Assembly: GCA_964622775.1 (NCBI GenBank)
Contig: CAZUSO010000034.1
Location: 1 to 30,912 of the forward strand
Direction: 5' to 3'
Source: CAZUSO01 sp964622775
GTDB taxonomy: Bacteria; Bacteroidota; Bacteroidia; Chitinophagales; Chitinophagaceae
Length of the DNA: 30,912 nt
Shown: positions 17,298-25,734 of the stretch, one piece after another
Layout of the letters: the number at the start of each line of letters is the position of its first letter
How positions within the stretch are numbered: the stretch's first letter is position 1
Notes under the pieces: generated by a model
What the model was told of the DNA's origin: nothing
Databases searched by the model: none
Seen by the model: the letters and a program-made list of their open reading frames with translations, nothing else
Translations under genes and position numbers: made by a program

Positions 17298-17603
17298 CGT
17301 TAACCGCAATTCATTCAGCAGGGCGGAGTGCATCCCCAATTGTCGTATTGCAATGACACATTGCCAGCGAATGGCTTTTTGACTCATTGATAATCAGCAT
17401 ATTATTACGATAAAAAATATAGTCAGATATATTGTTTTTGCTGTGGTGTTAAAACATCTCTTGAATATTGAAGGGATGGAGGTGTATCTTTTGTATCACT
17501 GAATGTTACTATGATTTCTGTTCCATCCTCTAAAAAACAAAAACCTGCAAGGATCCGGAGATACCTCACAGGTTGGCTCTTGTAGCAAATACATTTTTAT
17601 ATT
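17298..17603. other. Spacer between convergent operon end and sucC
   Basis: The stretch has no gene. It holds the sucC terminator (17531-17574) and a short dispersed repeat, GTGCATCCCCAATTGTCG at 17328-17345, that recurs with one change at 19124-19141. Confidence 0.7.
17531..17574 (-). terminator. Rho-independent terminator of sucC
   Basis: On the minus strand AACCTGTGAGG (17574-17564) pairs with CCTTGCAGGTT (17552-17542), giving 11 pairs including two G-U wobbles around an 11-nt loop. It is followed by a T-rich tract (TTTTGTTTTTTA, 17542-17531). It lies about 30 bp after the sucC stop. Confidence 0.85.
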
Positions 17604-18824
17604 TTAGTTGCTGCTAACTGCTTTTTGAACCAGCTCGGCGGCTTCACTCAGCAGAATAGCAGATTCTACTTTCAGGCCGCTTTCTTCGATCAGCTTTTTT
17701 GCTGCTTCGGCATTGGTTCCCTGTAAGCGCACAATGATCGGGATATTGATATTGCCTAAATTTTTATACGCTTCAATAACTCCGGCGGCTACACGGTCGC
17801 AACGAACGATGCCTCCGAAGATATTGATCAGGATAGCTTTCACATTGGGGTCTTTCATAATGATACGAAAGCCTGCTTCAACCGTTTCCGCATTGGCGGT
17901 GCCACCTACATCCAGGAAGTTGGCCGGTTCGCCCCCGGCTAATTTGATCATATCCATAGTGGCCATTGCCAGACCGGCACCATTGACCATACAGCCTACA
18001 TTACCGTCTAATTTAACGTAATTCAGATTGTACTCGCCGGCTTCCACCTCAGTGGGGTCTTCTTCCGATTTGTCGCGCAGCGCTTCGATGTCTTTATGAC
18101 GAATCAGTGCATTATCGTCCAGATTCATCTTGCAATCTACGGCAATGATTTTATCATCGGAAGATTTGAACAGCGGGTTGATCTCCAGCATGGAGCAGTC
18201 TAATCCTACATAAGCATTGTACAGGTTCGAGATGAATTTGACCATATTCTTATTCGCATCGCCGCTTAAACCGAGGTTGTATGCGATATTGCGCGCCTGA
18301 AAGCCCTGGAGGGCATAGCCAGGCTTTACCCATTCTTTAAATATTTTTTCCGGCGTGTTATGCGCTACCTCTTCAATATCCATGCCGCCCTCGGTGCTGT
18401 ACATGATCACATTTTGCTTCTTAGCCCGGTCCAGCAGGATGGAAAGATAAAATTCTTTACGTTCGCCGGGGCCATCGTAATACATATCCTGAGCAACCAG
18501 AATCTTATTTACTTTCTTGCCTGCCTCACCGGTTTGAATGGTGACTAAGGTATTGCCCAGGATATTGGAAGCTACGGTCTGCGCATCTTCGGCGCTTTTT
18601 ATCACCTGCACCCCATGTTGTTCCGGTTTTTCTTTCATCGTGCCTTTTCCGCGCCCGCCGGCATGAATCTGCGCCTTGATAACGGCAAATTTGGTGCCTT
18701 TTTCGGTAGCTACCTGTTCGTATGCTTTCACCGCATCGGCGGCAGTTTCCACGGCAATGCCTTCCTGGGTAGGCACCAGATATTGTTTCAAAAGTTGTTT
18801 GGCCTGATATTCGTGTAAATTCAT
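17604..18824 (-). CDS. sucC: Succinyl-CoA synthetase (ADP-forming) beta subunit
   Basis: The protein is 406 aa, close to the usual 385-400. It is the beta subunit of succinate-CoA ligase, which couples succinyl-CoA cleavage to NTP synthesis in the TCA cycle. The start MNLHEYQAKQLL is the family N-terminus. The ATP-grasp loop AQIHAGGRGKG (51-61), LEINPL and VDCKMNLDDNA match the nucleotide and metal site. The C-terminal CoA-ligase part has GCMVNGAGLAMATMD, LDVGGTA and INIFGGIVRCD. The alpha-subunit gene sucD is not next to it, so the partner must be encoded elsewhere. A good terminator follows and a plausible promoter precedes it, so it is probably monocistronic. Confidence 0.97.
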   Translation of the reverse strand: MNLHEYQAKQLLKQYLVPTQEGIAVETAADAVKAYEQVATEKGTKFAVIKAQIHAGGRGKGTMKEKPEQHGVQVIKSAEDAQTVASNILGNTLVTIQTGEAGKKVNKILVAQDMYYDGPGERKEFYLSILLDRAKKQNVIMYSTEGGMDIEEVAHNTPEKIFKEWVKPGYALQGFQARNIAYNLGLSGDANKNMVKFISNLYNAYVGLDCSMLEINPLFKSSDDKIIAVDCKMNLDDNALIRHKDIEALRDKSEEDPTEVEAGEYNLNYVKLDGNVGCMVNGAGLAMATMDMIKLAGGEPANFLDVGGTANAETVEAGFRIIMKDPNVKAILINIFGGIVRCDRVAAGVIEAYKNLGNINIPIIVRLQGTNAEAAKKLIEESGLKVESAILLSEAAELVQKAVSSN

Positions 18825-18845
18825 TGTTGGATAAATATTTGCGTG

Positions 18846-18853
18846 CGAAGGTA
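18846..18853 (-). promoter_or_regulatory. Predicted -7 element of sucC
   Basis: TACCTTCG on the minus strand differs by one base from the Bacteroidota TAnnTTTG element and lies 21 bp before the ATG. No convincing TTTG -33 partner at standard spacing was found. Confidence 0.35.
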
Positions 18854-19192
18854 ATATTTATCGGGGAGAAATGAAAGCTACGATAGGCAATTGAATAATG
18901 AATAATTGAACCTCTCACGTGCGGGGGTGAATAGACAATGTGGGGATGAATAAGTGGAAATGGTACATTTCAAATTACCCCGTTGTTCATATTTTCACCA
19001 ACAAAAAAATGGGAAATGGTCATCCTAACCTCCGTGAAAGACGGTTTTGTGCATTTACTTTCCCGCAAAAATTTTCCATCGCACAATTTTATCCGGTAAG
19101 CAATATAACATATCACATGAAGGGTGCATCCCAAATTGTCGAAAAAGCATTTAAACTACAGGATTAATCTATTCAGCCTAGATACAGGATTG

Positions 19193-19234
19193 ACCCTGTT
19201 AGTAAGCCCGAAGGGCTTCTTAAAACAACAGGGT
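19193..19234. repeat. Nested inverted repeat (REP-like hairpin)
   Basis: The outer stem is ACCCTGTT (19193-19200) with AACAGGGT (19227-19234). The inner stem is AAGCCC (19204-19209) with GGGCTT (19213-19218) around a GAA loop. It could act as a terminator-like structure between the back-to-back genes or be a REP copy. Confidence 0.6.
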
Positions 19235-19292
19235 TGAATATGCGGCAAGAAAGGTAATCGTTCGCGAAAATTTGAAATATATCCCTGGAAAG

Positions 19293-19320
19293 TAGCCCGT
19301 ATATATCAGGCTATGGGCTA
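19293..19320. repeat. Short inverted repeat TAGCCC...GGGCTA
   Basis: TAGCCC (19293-19298) and GGGCTA (19315-19320) flank a 16-nt AT-rich interior. Together with the hairpin at 19193-19234 it resembles paired REP units. Confidence 0.4.
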
Positions 19321-19382
19321 AATGATAAAGACCAGCTTCCTATACATTGTGTCAATCTTTTTCAATCTCCCGCCAATCTCCT

Positions 19383-21692
19383 CTATCGTCCCCATTCCGA
19401 TGCCGGAATCTCATCCTGAATTCTCGGAATCTGCTCCTGCTCGTCATTGTAGTTATTGGAGTTGTTTTTAGCCCGCCCGGCACTGTCGGAACCATACGGT
19501 AAATTACCCGCGCTGTCCGCTTCATCACCATAATAATATCCGCCTCCATTGAAATAAGTTTCTCCGCAATTGGAAAAATTTTCCGGTTCTGTAAAGCTGG
19601 CTTTGGTATCTATGCCGGTTTTCGGATCAGCGGAGGCTTTTTGGTAAAAATAAGCCCAAATCGGCAAGGCGGCTGCCGCGCCCTGGCCGATGGCCGTGCT
19701 GTTAAAACGCAGGAAGCGGTCATCGCAGCCTACCCATGCACCGGCTAACAGCTGGGGAGTATAGCCAATAAACCAGGCATCTGCCTGATTATTGGTCGTA
19801 CCGGTTTTACCGGCAACCTCTGCCGTGATTCCCATGCGGCGCATCCTGCGACCGGTACCGTGATCGATTACACCGCGCATCATCAATACCATTTTATAGG
19901 CCGTTTGAGCGCTGATAATTTCTTTTTGTTTTACAGAGAAATTTTCAATCAGGTTGCCGTTTTTATCTTCAATCTTTGTAATAAACATGGGCTGCGTATT
20001 AATTCCTCTGTCCGGAAACATGGTATAGGCCCACAGCATTTCAAAAAGAGAGATATCGGGAACCCCCAATGCTATGGAAGGGAAGTGCTCAATATTGCTG
20101 GATATGCCACATTTGTGAATAAAATCCACAAAAGGATTAATGCCCACCTGGTTCAATAAATACAACGAAGCATTGTTGATGGATTGGGCCAGTGCGGAGG
20201 ACATATTGACCATGCCGCCTTTACCCCCGGCATCATAATACGTTGCCTGCCCGGGAAATTTTTGCGGAGCGGTAGAAACACTGCTGCATGGGGAATAGCC
20301 ATTATCAACTGCCAGACAATACAGCAGGGGCTTAATGGTGGAACCAACCTGGCGTTTGGTGCTGATATTGACGTGGTCATATTGGAAATATTTGTGGTTG
20401 ATGCCGCCAACCCAGGCCTTTACTTCGCCCGTTGCCGGATCCATAGCCATGAACCCTGCCTGCATAAAAGAGCGCATGTACATAATGGAGTCGATTGGAG
20501 CCATTACGGTGTCCAGCTCATGATTCTTATTCACCCAGGTGAACACGGTCATGGGAATCTTTTTGCTCATCTCCTTCATAATTTCCGCATCTTTCATCCC
20601 TTCGCTTTTAAGATTCTGGTACCGCTCTGACTGCTGGATATAGTTATTCAGAATTTCTTTCGGCTTTCCTTTTTCCCATACACTACCGGTCTTGATTTGA
20701 CGCTGCTGAACAAAGATGGATTGCATATAGGTCATGTGCTTTTCTACAGCCTCCTCCGCATACTTCTGCATACGTAGATCTAAGGTGGTGTATATCTTTA
20801 AGCCATCCTTGTAAAGATCGTACTTGGTTCCGTCAGCCTTCTCATGCTGCTTACACCATTTTTTCATTTCCTGTTCCACAACCTGCCGGAAATAGGTTGC
20901 CGGCCCTTCGTTATGATCCTGTCTGCGGTAATTCAGCTTCAATTCTTTTTCCTGGTAAGGCCGGGCTTCGGCAGCGCTTAAATAGCCGTATTTCACCATT
21001 TGATCAATTACCGTATTGCGCCTTGCTGTAGCACGTTCCGGGTTGCGACGCGGGTTATACAGTGTGTTCCCTTTCAACATCCCGATTAATACAGCCGATT
21101 CGTCAATGCTCAGTTTATCGGGCAGTTTATTGAAAAAAGTCAGCGAGGCATTTTTAATGCCATAAGTATTATCTCCAAAAGGCACGGTGTTCAGGTATAA
21201 GGTAATGATTTCATTTTTAGTAAGATTCCGTTCTAATTTCACCGCCATAACCCATTCTTTCATTTTTATGAAAGGCAAAGTGAATAGATTTACATTTTCA
21301 CGCGGGAAAAGATTTTTTGCCAGCTGCTGCGTGATGGTACTACCGCCGCCCTTACTACCCAAAAAAACCACCGCCCGGATGATGGCTTCGCCGTCAATAC
21401 CCGAGTGTTGTATAAATCGTTCATCTTCGGTGGCAATAAGCGCATTGAAAACATTCGGCGCTATCTCCGAATATTTGGCATTAGACCGGTTTTGAATATA
21501 AAACTGACCTAAACGGCGGCCATCGGCGGCCAGCACTTCAGAACCCAAAGCGCTACTGGGATTTTCCAGCTCTTTGATTGAAGGCATATAACCTAACATA
21601 CCCATGTTAATGCTGATAATTAAAAGGGTAAAGCCAATAACTCCCAGCCAAAACAAACGCCATAATATTTTTACCGATCTGGATTTCCTCAT
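19383..21692 (-). CDS. Class A penicillin-binding protein (bifunctional glycosyltransferase/transpeptidase, PBP1a type)
   Basis: The protein is 769 aa. A short basic N-terminus and one membrane anchor (about 10-35) precede the GT51 glycosyltransferase domain with ATEDERFIQHSGID (catalytic Glu89) and GGGSTITQQLAKNLFPRE (115-132). The transpeptidase domain has the three penicillin-binding motifs: GSTIKP with the active Ser near 450, SINNAS as SxN, and GKTGTT near 627. It polymerises and cross-links peptidoglycan in the periplasm. The C-terminal 60 residues are a low-complexity N/D/Y/E-rich tail without a domain (ending EIPASEWGR). The start at 21692 is supported by a TATTTTTG -7 box 18 bp upstream. 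It lies 89 bp after the ROK kinase gene on the same strand. Confidence 0.95.
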   Translation of the reverse strand: MRKSRSVKILWRLFWLGVIGFTLLIISINMGMLGYMPSIKELENPSSALGSEVLAADGRRLGQFYIQNRSNAKYSEIAPNVFNALIATEDERFIQHSGIDGEAIIRAVVFLGSKGGGSTITQQLAKNLFPRENVNLFTLPFIKMKEWVMAVKLERNLTKNEIITLYLNTVPFGDNTYGIKNASLTFFNKLPDKLSIDESAVLIGMLKGNTLYNPRRNPERATARRNTVIDQMVKYGYLSAAEARPYQEKELKLNYRRQDHNEGPATYFRQVVEQEMKKWCKQHEKADGTKYDLYKDGLKIYTTLDLRMQKYAEEAVEKHMTYMQSIFVQQRQIKTGSVWEKGKPKEILNNYIQQSERYQNLKSEGMKDAEIMKEMSKKIPMTVFTWVNKNHELDTVMAPIDSIMYMRSFMQAGFMAMDPATGEVKAWVGGINHKYFQYDHVNISTKRQVGSTIKPLLYCLAVDNGYSPCSSVSTAPQKFPGQATYYDAGGKGGMVNMSSALAQSINNASLYLLNQVGINPFVDFIHKCGISSNIEHFPSIALGVPDISLFEMLWAYTMFPDRGINTQPMFITKIEDKNGNLIENFSVKQKEIISAQTAYKMVLMMRGVIDHGTGRRMRRMGITAEVAGKTGTTNNQADAWFIGYTPQLLAGAWVGCDDRFLRFNSTAIGQGAAAALPIWAYFYQKASADPKTGIDTKASFTEPENFSNCGETYFNGGGYYYGDEADSAGNLPYGSDSAGRAKNNSNNYNDEQEQIPRIQDEIPASEWGR

Positions 21693-21709
21693 GTTAAGAT
21701 ATTGAATTA

Positions 21710-21717
21710 CAAAAATA
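21710..21717 (-). promoter_or_regulatory. Predicted -7 element of the PBP gene
   Basis: TATTTTTG on the minus strand matches TAnnTTTG exactly and lies 18 bp before the ATG. A -33 TTTG at the usual 19-21 bp is not present, so activity is uncertain. Confidence 0.4.
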
Positions 21718-21781
21718 AATTAATGAATTAAATTTTGTCCGAACCAAAAGCTTAGCTACGCTGTTTTAACATTCTTTGCAA

Positions 21782-22759
21782 TCAGGAGATCCAGCCCAAT
21801 GCGGCGCTGCCTAAGATAGCGGCATCCCGTTCCGGCAAACCAGATGCGATCAGCTTCACCTGGTTTCGGTAACAATTCAGCAGATTGGCTTCCATGGCCA
21901 TCCGGGTGGGTTCCAGTAGAAAATCTTCCGCTTTGGCCAGTCCGCCGAATAATATAATAGCTTCCGGTTCAGTAATGGCTACCGCATTAGCCAGCGCCAA
22001 ACCTAAGATTGCTCCTGTATAATTGAAAATCCTGATTGCAAGCGGATCCTCAAACAGCGCCGATTGATGAATTTCATGTGCCGCGATGCTCTTGTTTTTT
22101 CGGTAAATATTTTGTAACCATCCTTCGTTATCAGGAAGCGGCTCATTAGTGGCCTTCTGTTCCAGAAATTCCAGGGCTGTTTTCACAATGCCTGTTGCAG
22201 ATGCGTAGGTTTCCAGGCAGCCTTTTCTTCCGCAACCGCAAAGTCTTCCGTTTTGGATGACAATGGTATGTCCCAGTTCGCCTGCCATCCCCTTATGCCC
22301 GTAAATTAATTGTCCGTTAGCTATTATTCCGCTACCCAGGCCCGTACCTAAGGTTATTTCCATAAAATTGTGCATGCCCTTTGCGGCGCCATACATCATC
22401 TCGCCGATAGCAGTAGCATTGGCATCGTTAGTGATGTGAACCGGCAGATGAAAGATGCCTTCCGCAATTTTCCTGACCGGCACGATTCCCTTCCAGGGCA
22501 TATTGGCCGCATGCAGCATCATTCCCGTATAGTAATTGGACTGCGGTGCGCCGATACCGATGCTCCGTACTGATGCTCCGTACTGATGGAGGAAAGGTTC
22601 CATTTGCAGGTGCAGGTCTTCAAAAAAAATTACCGGGTCATTTGCGCTTTTCGTACTTAAATGGCCAGAGTGCTGTATTGTTCCCTCCCGGCTGACAATT
22701 CCCCAATTGGTATTTGTTCCTCCGATATCAATCCCGATAGTATAAGCTGTGTCTGGCAT
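21782..22759 (-). CDS. ROK-family sugar kinase (glucokinase-like)
   Basis: The protein is 325 aa, the standard length for single-domain ROK kinases without a DNA-binding domain. The N-terminal phosphate-binding motif is GIDIGGTNTNWG (9-20), and catalytic Asp112 lies in TNDANATA. The second ATP motif is LGTGLGSGI (137-145). The zinc motif is GELGH (His164) with CGCGRKGCLE (Cys174, Cys176, Cys181). These features predict ATP-dependent phosphorylation of a hexose in the cytosol, probably glucose, but mannose, fructose or N-acetylhexosamine are possible. It is divergent from an FucP-type sugar importer 562 bp away, which suggests a shared uptake and activation route. Confidence 0.93.
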   Translation of the reverse strand: MPDTAYTIGIDIGGTNTNWGIVSREGTIQHSGHLSTKSANDPVIFFEDLHLQMEPFLHQYGASVRSIGIGAPQSNYYTGMMLHAANMPWKGIVPVRKIAEGIFHLPVHITNDANATAIGEMMYGAAKGMHNFMEITLGTGLGSGIIANGQLIYGHKGMAGELGHTIVIQNGRLCGCGRKGCLETYASATGIVKTALEFLEQKATNEPLPDNEGWLQNIYRKNKSIAAHEIHQSALFEDPLAIRIFNYTGAILGLALANAVAITEPEAIILFGGLAKAEDFLLEPTRMAMEANLLNCYRNQVKLIASGLPERDAAILGSAALGWIS

Positions 22760-23321
22760 TTGGAGCTAAAATAAACAGGTAATCTGCAATGATCGCAGCG
22801 TTAAAACAAACGCAATAATACAAAGAATTTTTGCGGTGCAGGATTTCAGGGAGATGGAATCAGGGAAAACACTTTTGAGTTATGATAACCCAGAAGCTAT
22901 AAAATGGAGTTTCACTTGTTTTGGCGTGAGTTTTTGTTGCGAAGCAAAACAAAAACCATGACAAAGTAGGGTAGAAAGTTTAAAAGTAATTTTCCCGGGA
23001 TATTATGTTGTACAGATTTACGCTTTTATGAAAGCTTGTATATTTTAGGGTTGTTTGCTATATTTTAAAGAGTGATGCAATGGGACGCGATATGATGAAG
23101 GATATTGATTTTGAATGGTTGAAAACTAAACAGAGTTTATCACTTGTTCCGTATTGCTCCGGGCTATACCGCCGGATCTGCAATCGCTGATTTCAAAATC
23201 CGGTTGCTGAGGGAATCATCGTGGTTGGTAACGGAACAACAACAAGTGGAAAATGGTCTTTCTTATAATATAATTACTATTTCCCGAAATATAATTATTA
23301 TTGTTCTTCTAAATCTCAACA
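22760..23321. other. Divergent intergenic region between ROK kinase and sugar importer
   Basis: It presumably contains the promoters of both genes, but no box was convincing. A hairpin lies at 22930-22956. A 36-codon frame from 23080 (starting MGRDMMKDIDFEWLKTKQ) and a 66-codon frame at 23144-23344 have no recognisable domain, and the latter overlaps the importer start. Neither is called. Confidence 0.6.
22930..22956. repeat. Inverted repeat in the divergent region
   Basis: GTTTTTGTTGC (22930-22940) pairs with GC-AA-AACAAAAAC (22944-22956) around a GAA loop, with a two-base bulge. It could be a terminator-like hairpin, an operator or a repeat fragment. Confidence 0.4.
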
Positions 23322-24638
23322 ATGAATCAAAAATATTCCGGTAGTCGTTACGGTTTTGCCTTACTTATCATAGGATGCCTGTTTTTTATTTTCGGGTTTA
23401 TCACCTGGGCAAACAGCCAGTTAATTCCCTATCTGAAAATAGCCTGCCAGCTTAGCGATACCCAGTCCTTCCTGGTAGCCAGCGCCTTCTTTGCCGCTTA
23501 TTTTGTGATGGCGTTGCCTTCTTCCTATGTGTTGGAAAGAACCGGGTTTAAGCGTGGCATGTCATTAGGATTATTGGTAATGGCCATTGGCGCGCTCTTG
23601 TTTATTCCGGCAGCCGGCAGCCGGAGCTATCCCTTATTCCTGACTGGTTTGTTTATCCAGGGAACGGGCCTGGCCTTGCTGCAAACCGCTACGAATCCTT
23701 ATGTAACGATACTGGGGCCAATGGAAAGCGCGGCCAGAAGAATGAGTATCATGGGCATTTGTAATAAATTGGCTGGCATCATTGCCGTGTATGTTTTGGG
23801 AGGTATCGCCCTGAAAGATGCGGACGGGCTGATTGTCCGCCTGAAAGAAATGGATATTGCCGGACGGGGCACAGCGTTAGATGCTCTGGCATCACGGGTT
23901 GTTCATCCGTATCTTGTCATTGCCGGGATACTGGTAATTTTGGCAACGGTACTCTTGTTTATGAATCTGCCGGAGGTCAAGAAAGCAGAGGAGGAAGAAA
24001 TAAGGGATAACTCGCCTGCACGGAAAACCGGTATCTTTCAGTATCCTCATTTAATCTTGGGCGCACTGGCCATCTTTTTTTATGTTGGAGTGGAGGTAAT
24101 CAGCTACGATACCTTTGCCAATTTCGGCCAGGCGCTTGGCTACAACCTGGATACAGCCCGGCATTTTGCTTCTTATACAGGCTACGGATTACTGGCAGGA
24201 TATTTATTGAGCATCGCTACAATTCCCAGATTGATTTCCCAAAGAAGTGCATTGATTCTTGCCGTGGCGCTGAGTATGATCCTGGTAGTATGCGCTGTAT
24301 TGCTGAAAGGCGAGCCTGACGGGAAAATCATACTGCTGTTCAATTCTGAAATAATCATTCCGACGAATGCAGCAGTATGGTGTTTTGCCCTGCTGGGATT
24401 TACCAATTCCGTGATGTGGCCTGCTATCTGGCCGCTGGCATTGAATCATGTAGGCCCTTATACCAAAACGGGTGGTGCATTATTAATTATGATGATTGTA
24501 GGCGGTGCGGTGCTGCCGCCGGTCTATGGTAAATTTTCCGAATGGATAGGTGATAAGCAATTGGGCTATTTGATAATGATCCCCTGTTATTTGTACATTT
24601 TGTTTTTTGCCGTAAAAGGTTCAAAAATAAAATCGTAA
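23322..24638 (+). CDS. FucP-type sugar MFS importer (glucose/galactose family)
   Basis: The protein is 438 aa with about 12 predicted transmembrane segments and a short soluble loop near residue 220-235 (KKAEEEEIRDNSPARK). The first helices show family features: FFIFGFITWANSQLIPYLK, AYFVMALPSSYVLERTGFK and GTGLALLQTATNPYVT, as in FucP/GluP proton-coupled sugar importers. Substrate specificity within the family (fucose, glucose, galactose, N-acetylglucosamine) cannot be read from sequence. It is divergent from the ROK sugar kinase and 19 bp upstream of the radical SAM gene, so it heads a three-gene row. Confidence 0.92.
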   Translation: MNQKYSGSRYGFALLIIGCLFFIFGFITWANSQLIPYLKIACQLSDTQSFLVASAFFAAYFVMALPSSYVLERTGFKRGMSLGLLVMAIGALLFIPAAGSRSYPLFLTGLFIQGTGLALLQTATNPYVTILGPMESAARRMSIMGICNKLAGIIAVYVLGGIALKDADGLIVRLKEMDIAGRGTALDALASRVVHPYLVIAGILVILATVLLFMNLPEVKKAEEEEIRDNSPARKTGIFQYPHLILGALAIFFYVGVEVISYDTFANFGQALGYNLDTARHFASYTGYGLLAGYLLSIATIPRLISQRSALILAVALSMILVVCAVLLKGEPDGKIILLFNSEIIIPTNAAVWCFALLGFTNSVMWPAIWPLALNHVGPYTKTGGALLIMMIVGGAVLPPVYGKFSEWIGDKQLGYLIMIPCYLYILFFAVKGSKIKS

Positions 24639-24657
24639 TTTTTACGAAAAATATACG

Positions 24658-25731
24658 GTGATCCTGAATGAACAACAAGACGAATTTACAAAAGGTCGTG
24701 GAGCGCAGTTTAATCCTAAAAACCGTTTTTTATCTGGCGAATATGTCCGCGAACATCCGGAAACCATTGACGACTGGGAGGCGGAACCGCGCAAAACAAC
24801 TTATATTTATGATGCCGGCAAAACCATTGTAAATACCGTGAACAGCCCCGATGTCGGCATGATGTTTTCGCTCAATCCGTATCAGGGTTGCGAGCATGGA
24901 TGCATCTATTGTTATGCGCGCAATTCCCATGAATACTGGGGTTACAGTGCGGGCTTGGATTTTGAAAGCCGTATTGTAGTGAAAAAAAATGCACCCCAAC
25001 TATTGCGGAAGCTTTTTCAAAGTAAAAGCTGGCAGCCGGCTCCCATCTCTCTCTCCGGGAATACCGATTGTTATCAGCCGATAGAACGGAACATGCAGCT
25101 TACCCGCCAGCTTCTGGCTATTTGCTTAGAACACAGAAATCCGGTGAGCATCCTGACAAAAAACGCTTTAGTGCTCAGGGATCTGGATATCCTGCAGGAT
25201 CTGGCACGGGAAAACTTAGTGAGTGTTTTTACATCCGTCACGTCGCTCCGGGAAGAGATTCGCCTGATGCTGGAGCCCCGGACCAGCACTTATAAAACCC
25301 GGCTGAAAATTGTGGAAACGATGGCCCGAAACAATATCCCGACCGGCATTATGAATGCGCCGCTGATTCCCGGCCTCAATGAGATTGACAGTCATGATGT
25401 ATTGCAGGCTGCCGCTGCATCCGGTGCAAAATGGGCGGGCTACACGATTGTCCGGCTTAATGGCGCTATCGGCGACATTTTTAAAGATTGGCTCTTTAAG
25501 ACATTTCCGAATGGTGCGGAGAAAATCTGGCATCGCATTCAGGACTGCCATGACGGTTCGGTGAGCGATAACCGATTTGGTACACGTATGAAGGGAAATG
25601 GTAAATTTGCGGAAATGATTCGTCAGCAATTTAAACTGTATTGCAGGAAATTCAACCTGAACACCACGAAACTTGAATTAAATACCGCTGCATTCCGGCG
25701 ATTAAAGGGCGGACAGCCGGAATTGTTTTAA
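24658..25731 (+). CDS. PA0069-family radical SAM protein
   Basis: The protein is 357 aa and starts at GTG 24658; the nearby ATG is out of frame. The radical SAM cluster motif is GCEHGCIYCYARNSHEYWG, with Cys78, Cys82 and Cys85 of CxxxCxxC binding the 4Fe-4S cluster. NPYQGCEHGCIYC, SGNTDCYQPIE and the C-terminal RFGTRMKGNG are recognisable of the PA0069 or spore-photoproduct-lyase-like radical SAM family. The reaction is not established. The short distances to the sugar importer (19 bp) and the FAD oxidoreductase (3 bp) indicate one transcript, though a functional link to sugar uptake is not obvious. Confidence 0.9.
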   Translation: MILNEQQDEFTKGRGAQFNPKNRFLSGEYVREHPETIDDWEAEPRKTTYIYDAGKTIVNTVNSPDVGMMFSLNPYQGCEHGCIYCYARNSHEYWGYSAGLDFESRIVVKKNAPQLLRKLFQSKSWQPAPISLSGNTDCYQPIERNMQLTRQLLAICLEHRNPVSILTKNALVLRDLDILQDLARENLVSVFTSVTSLREEIRLMLEPRTSTYKTRLKIVETMARNNIPTGIMNAPLIPGLNEIDSHDVLQAAAASGAKWAGYTIVRLNGAIGDIFKDWLFKTFPNGAEKIWHRIQDCHDGSVSDNRFGTRMKGNGKFAEMIRQQFKLYCRKFNLNTTKLELNTAAFRRLKGGQPELF

Positions 25732-25734
25732 CAA

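Larger units (their letters stand above)
18854..19382. other. Intergenic region with REP-like repeats
   Basis: A 75-codon plus-strand frame at 18940-19167 has no domain and no ribosome site and is not called. The right half holds nested inverted repeats at 19193-19234 and 19293-19320 that resemble chromosomal REP sequences. A copy of the GTGCATCCC repeat lies at 19124-19141. Confidence 0.6.

Noticed and set aside
18940..19167. 75-codon plus-strand frame near sucC
   Set aside because: It overlaps dispersed-repeat sequence, with no family and no ribosome site.
23144..23344. 66-codon frame upstream of the sugar importer
   Set aside because: It overlaps the importer start in another frame and has no recognisable domain.
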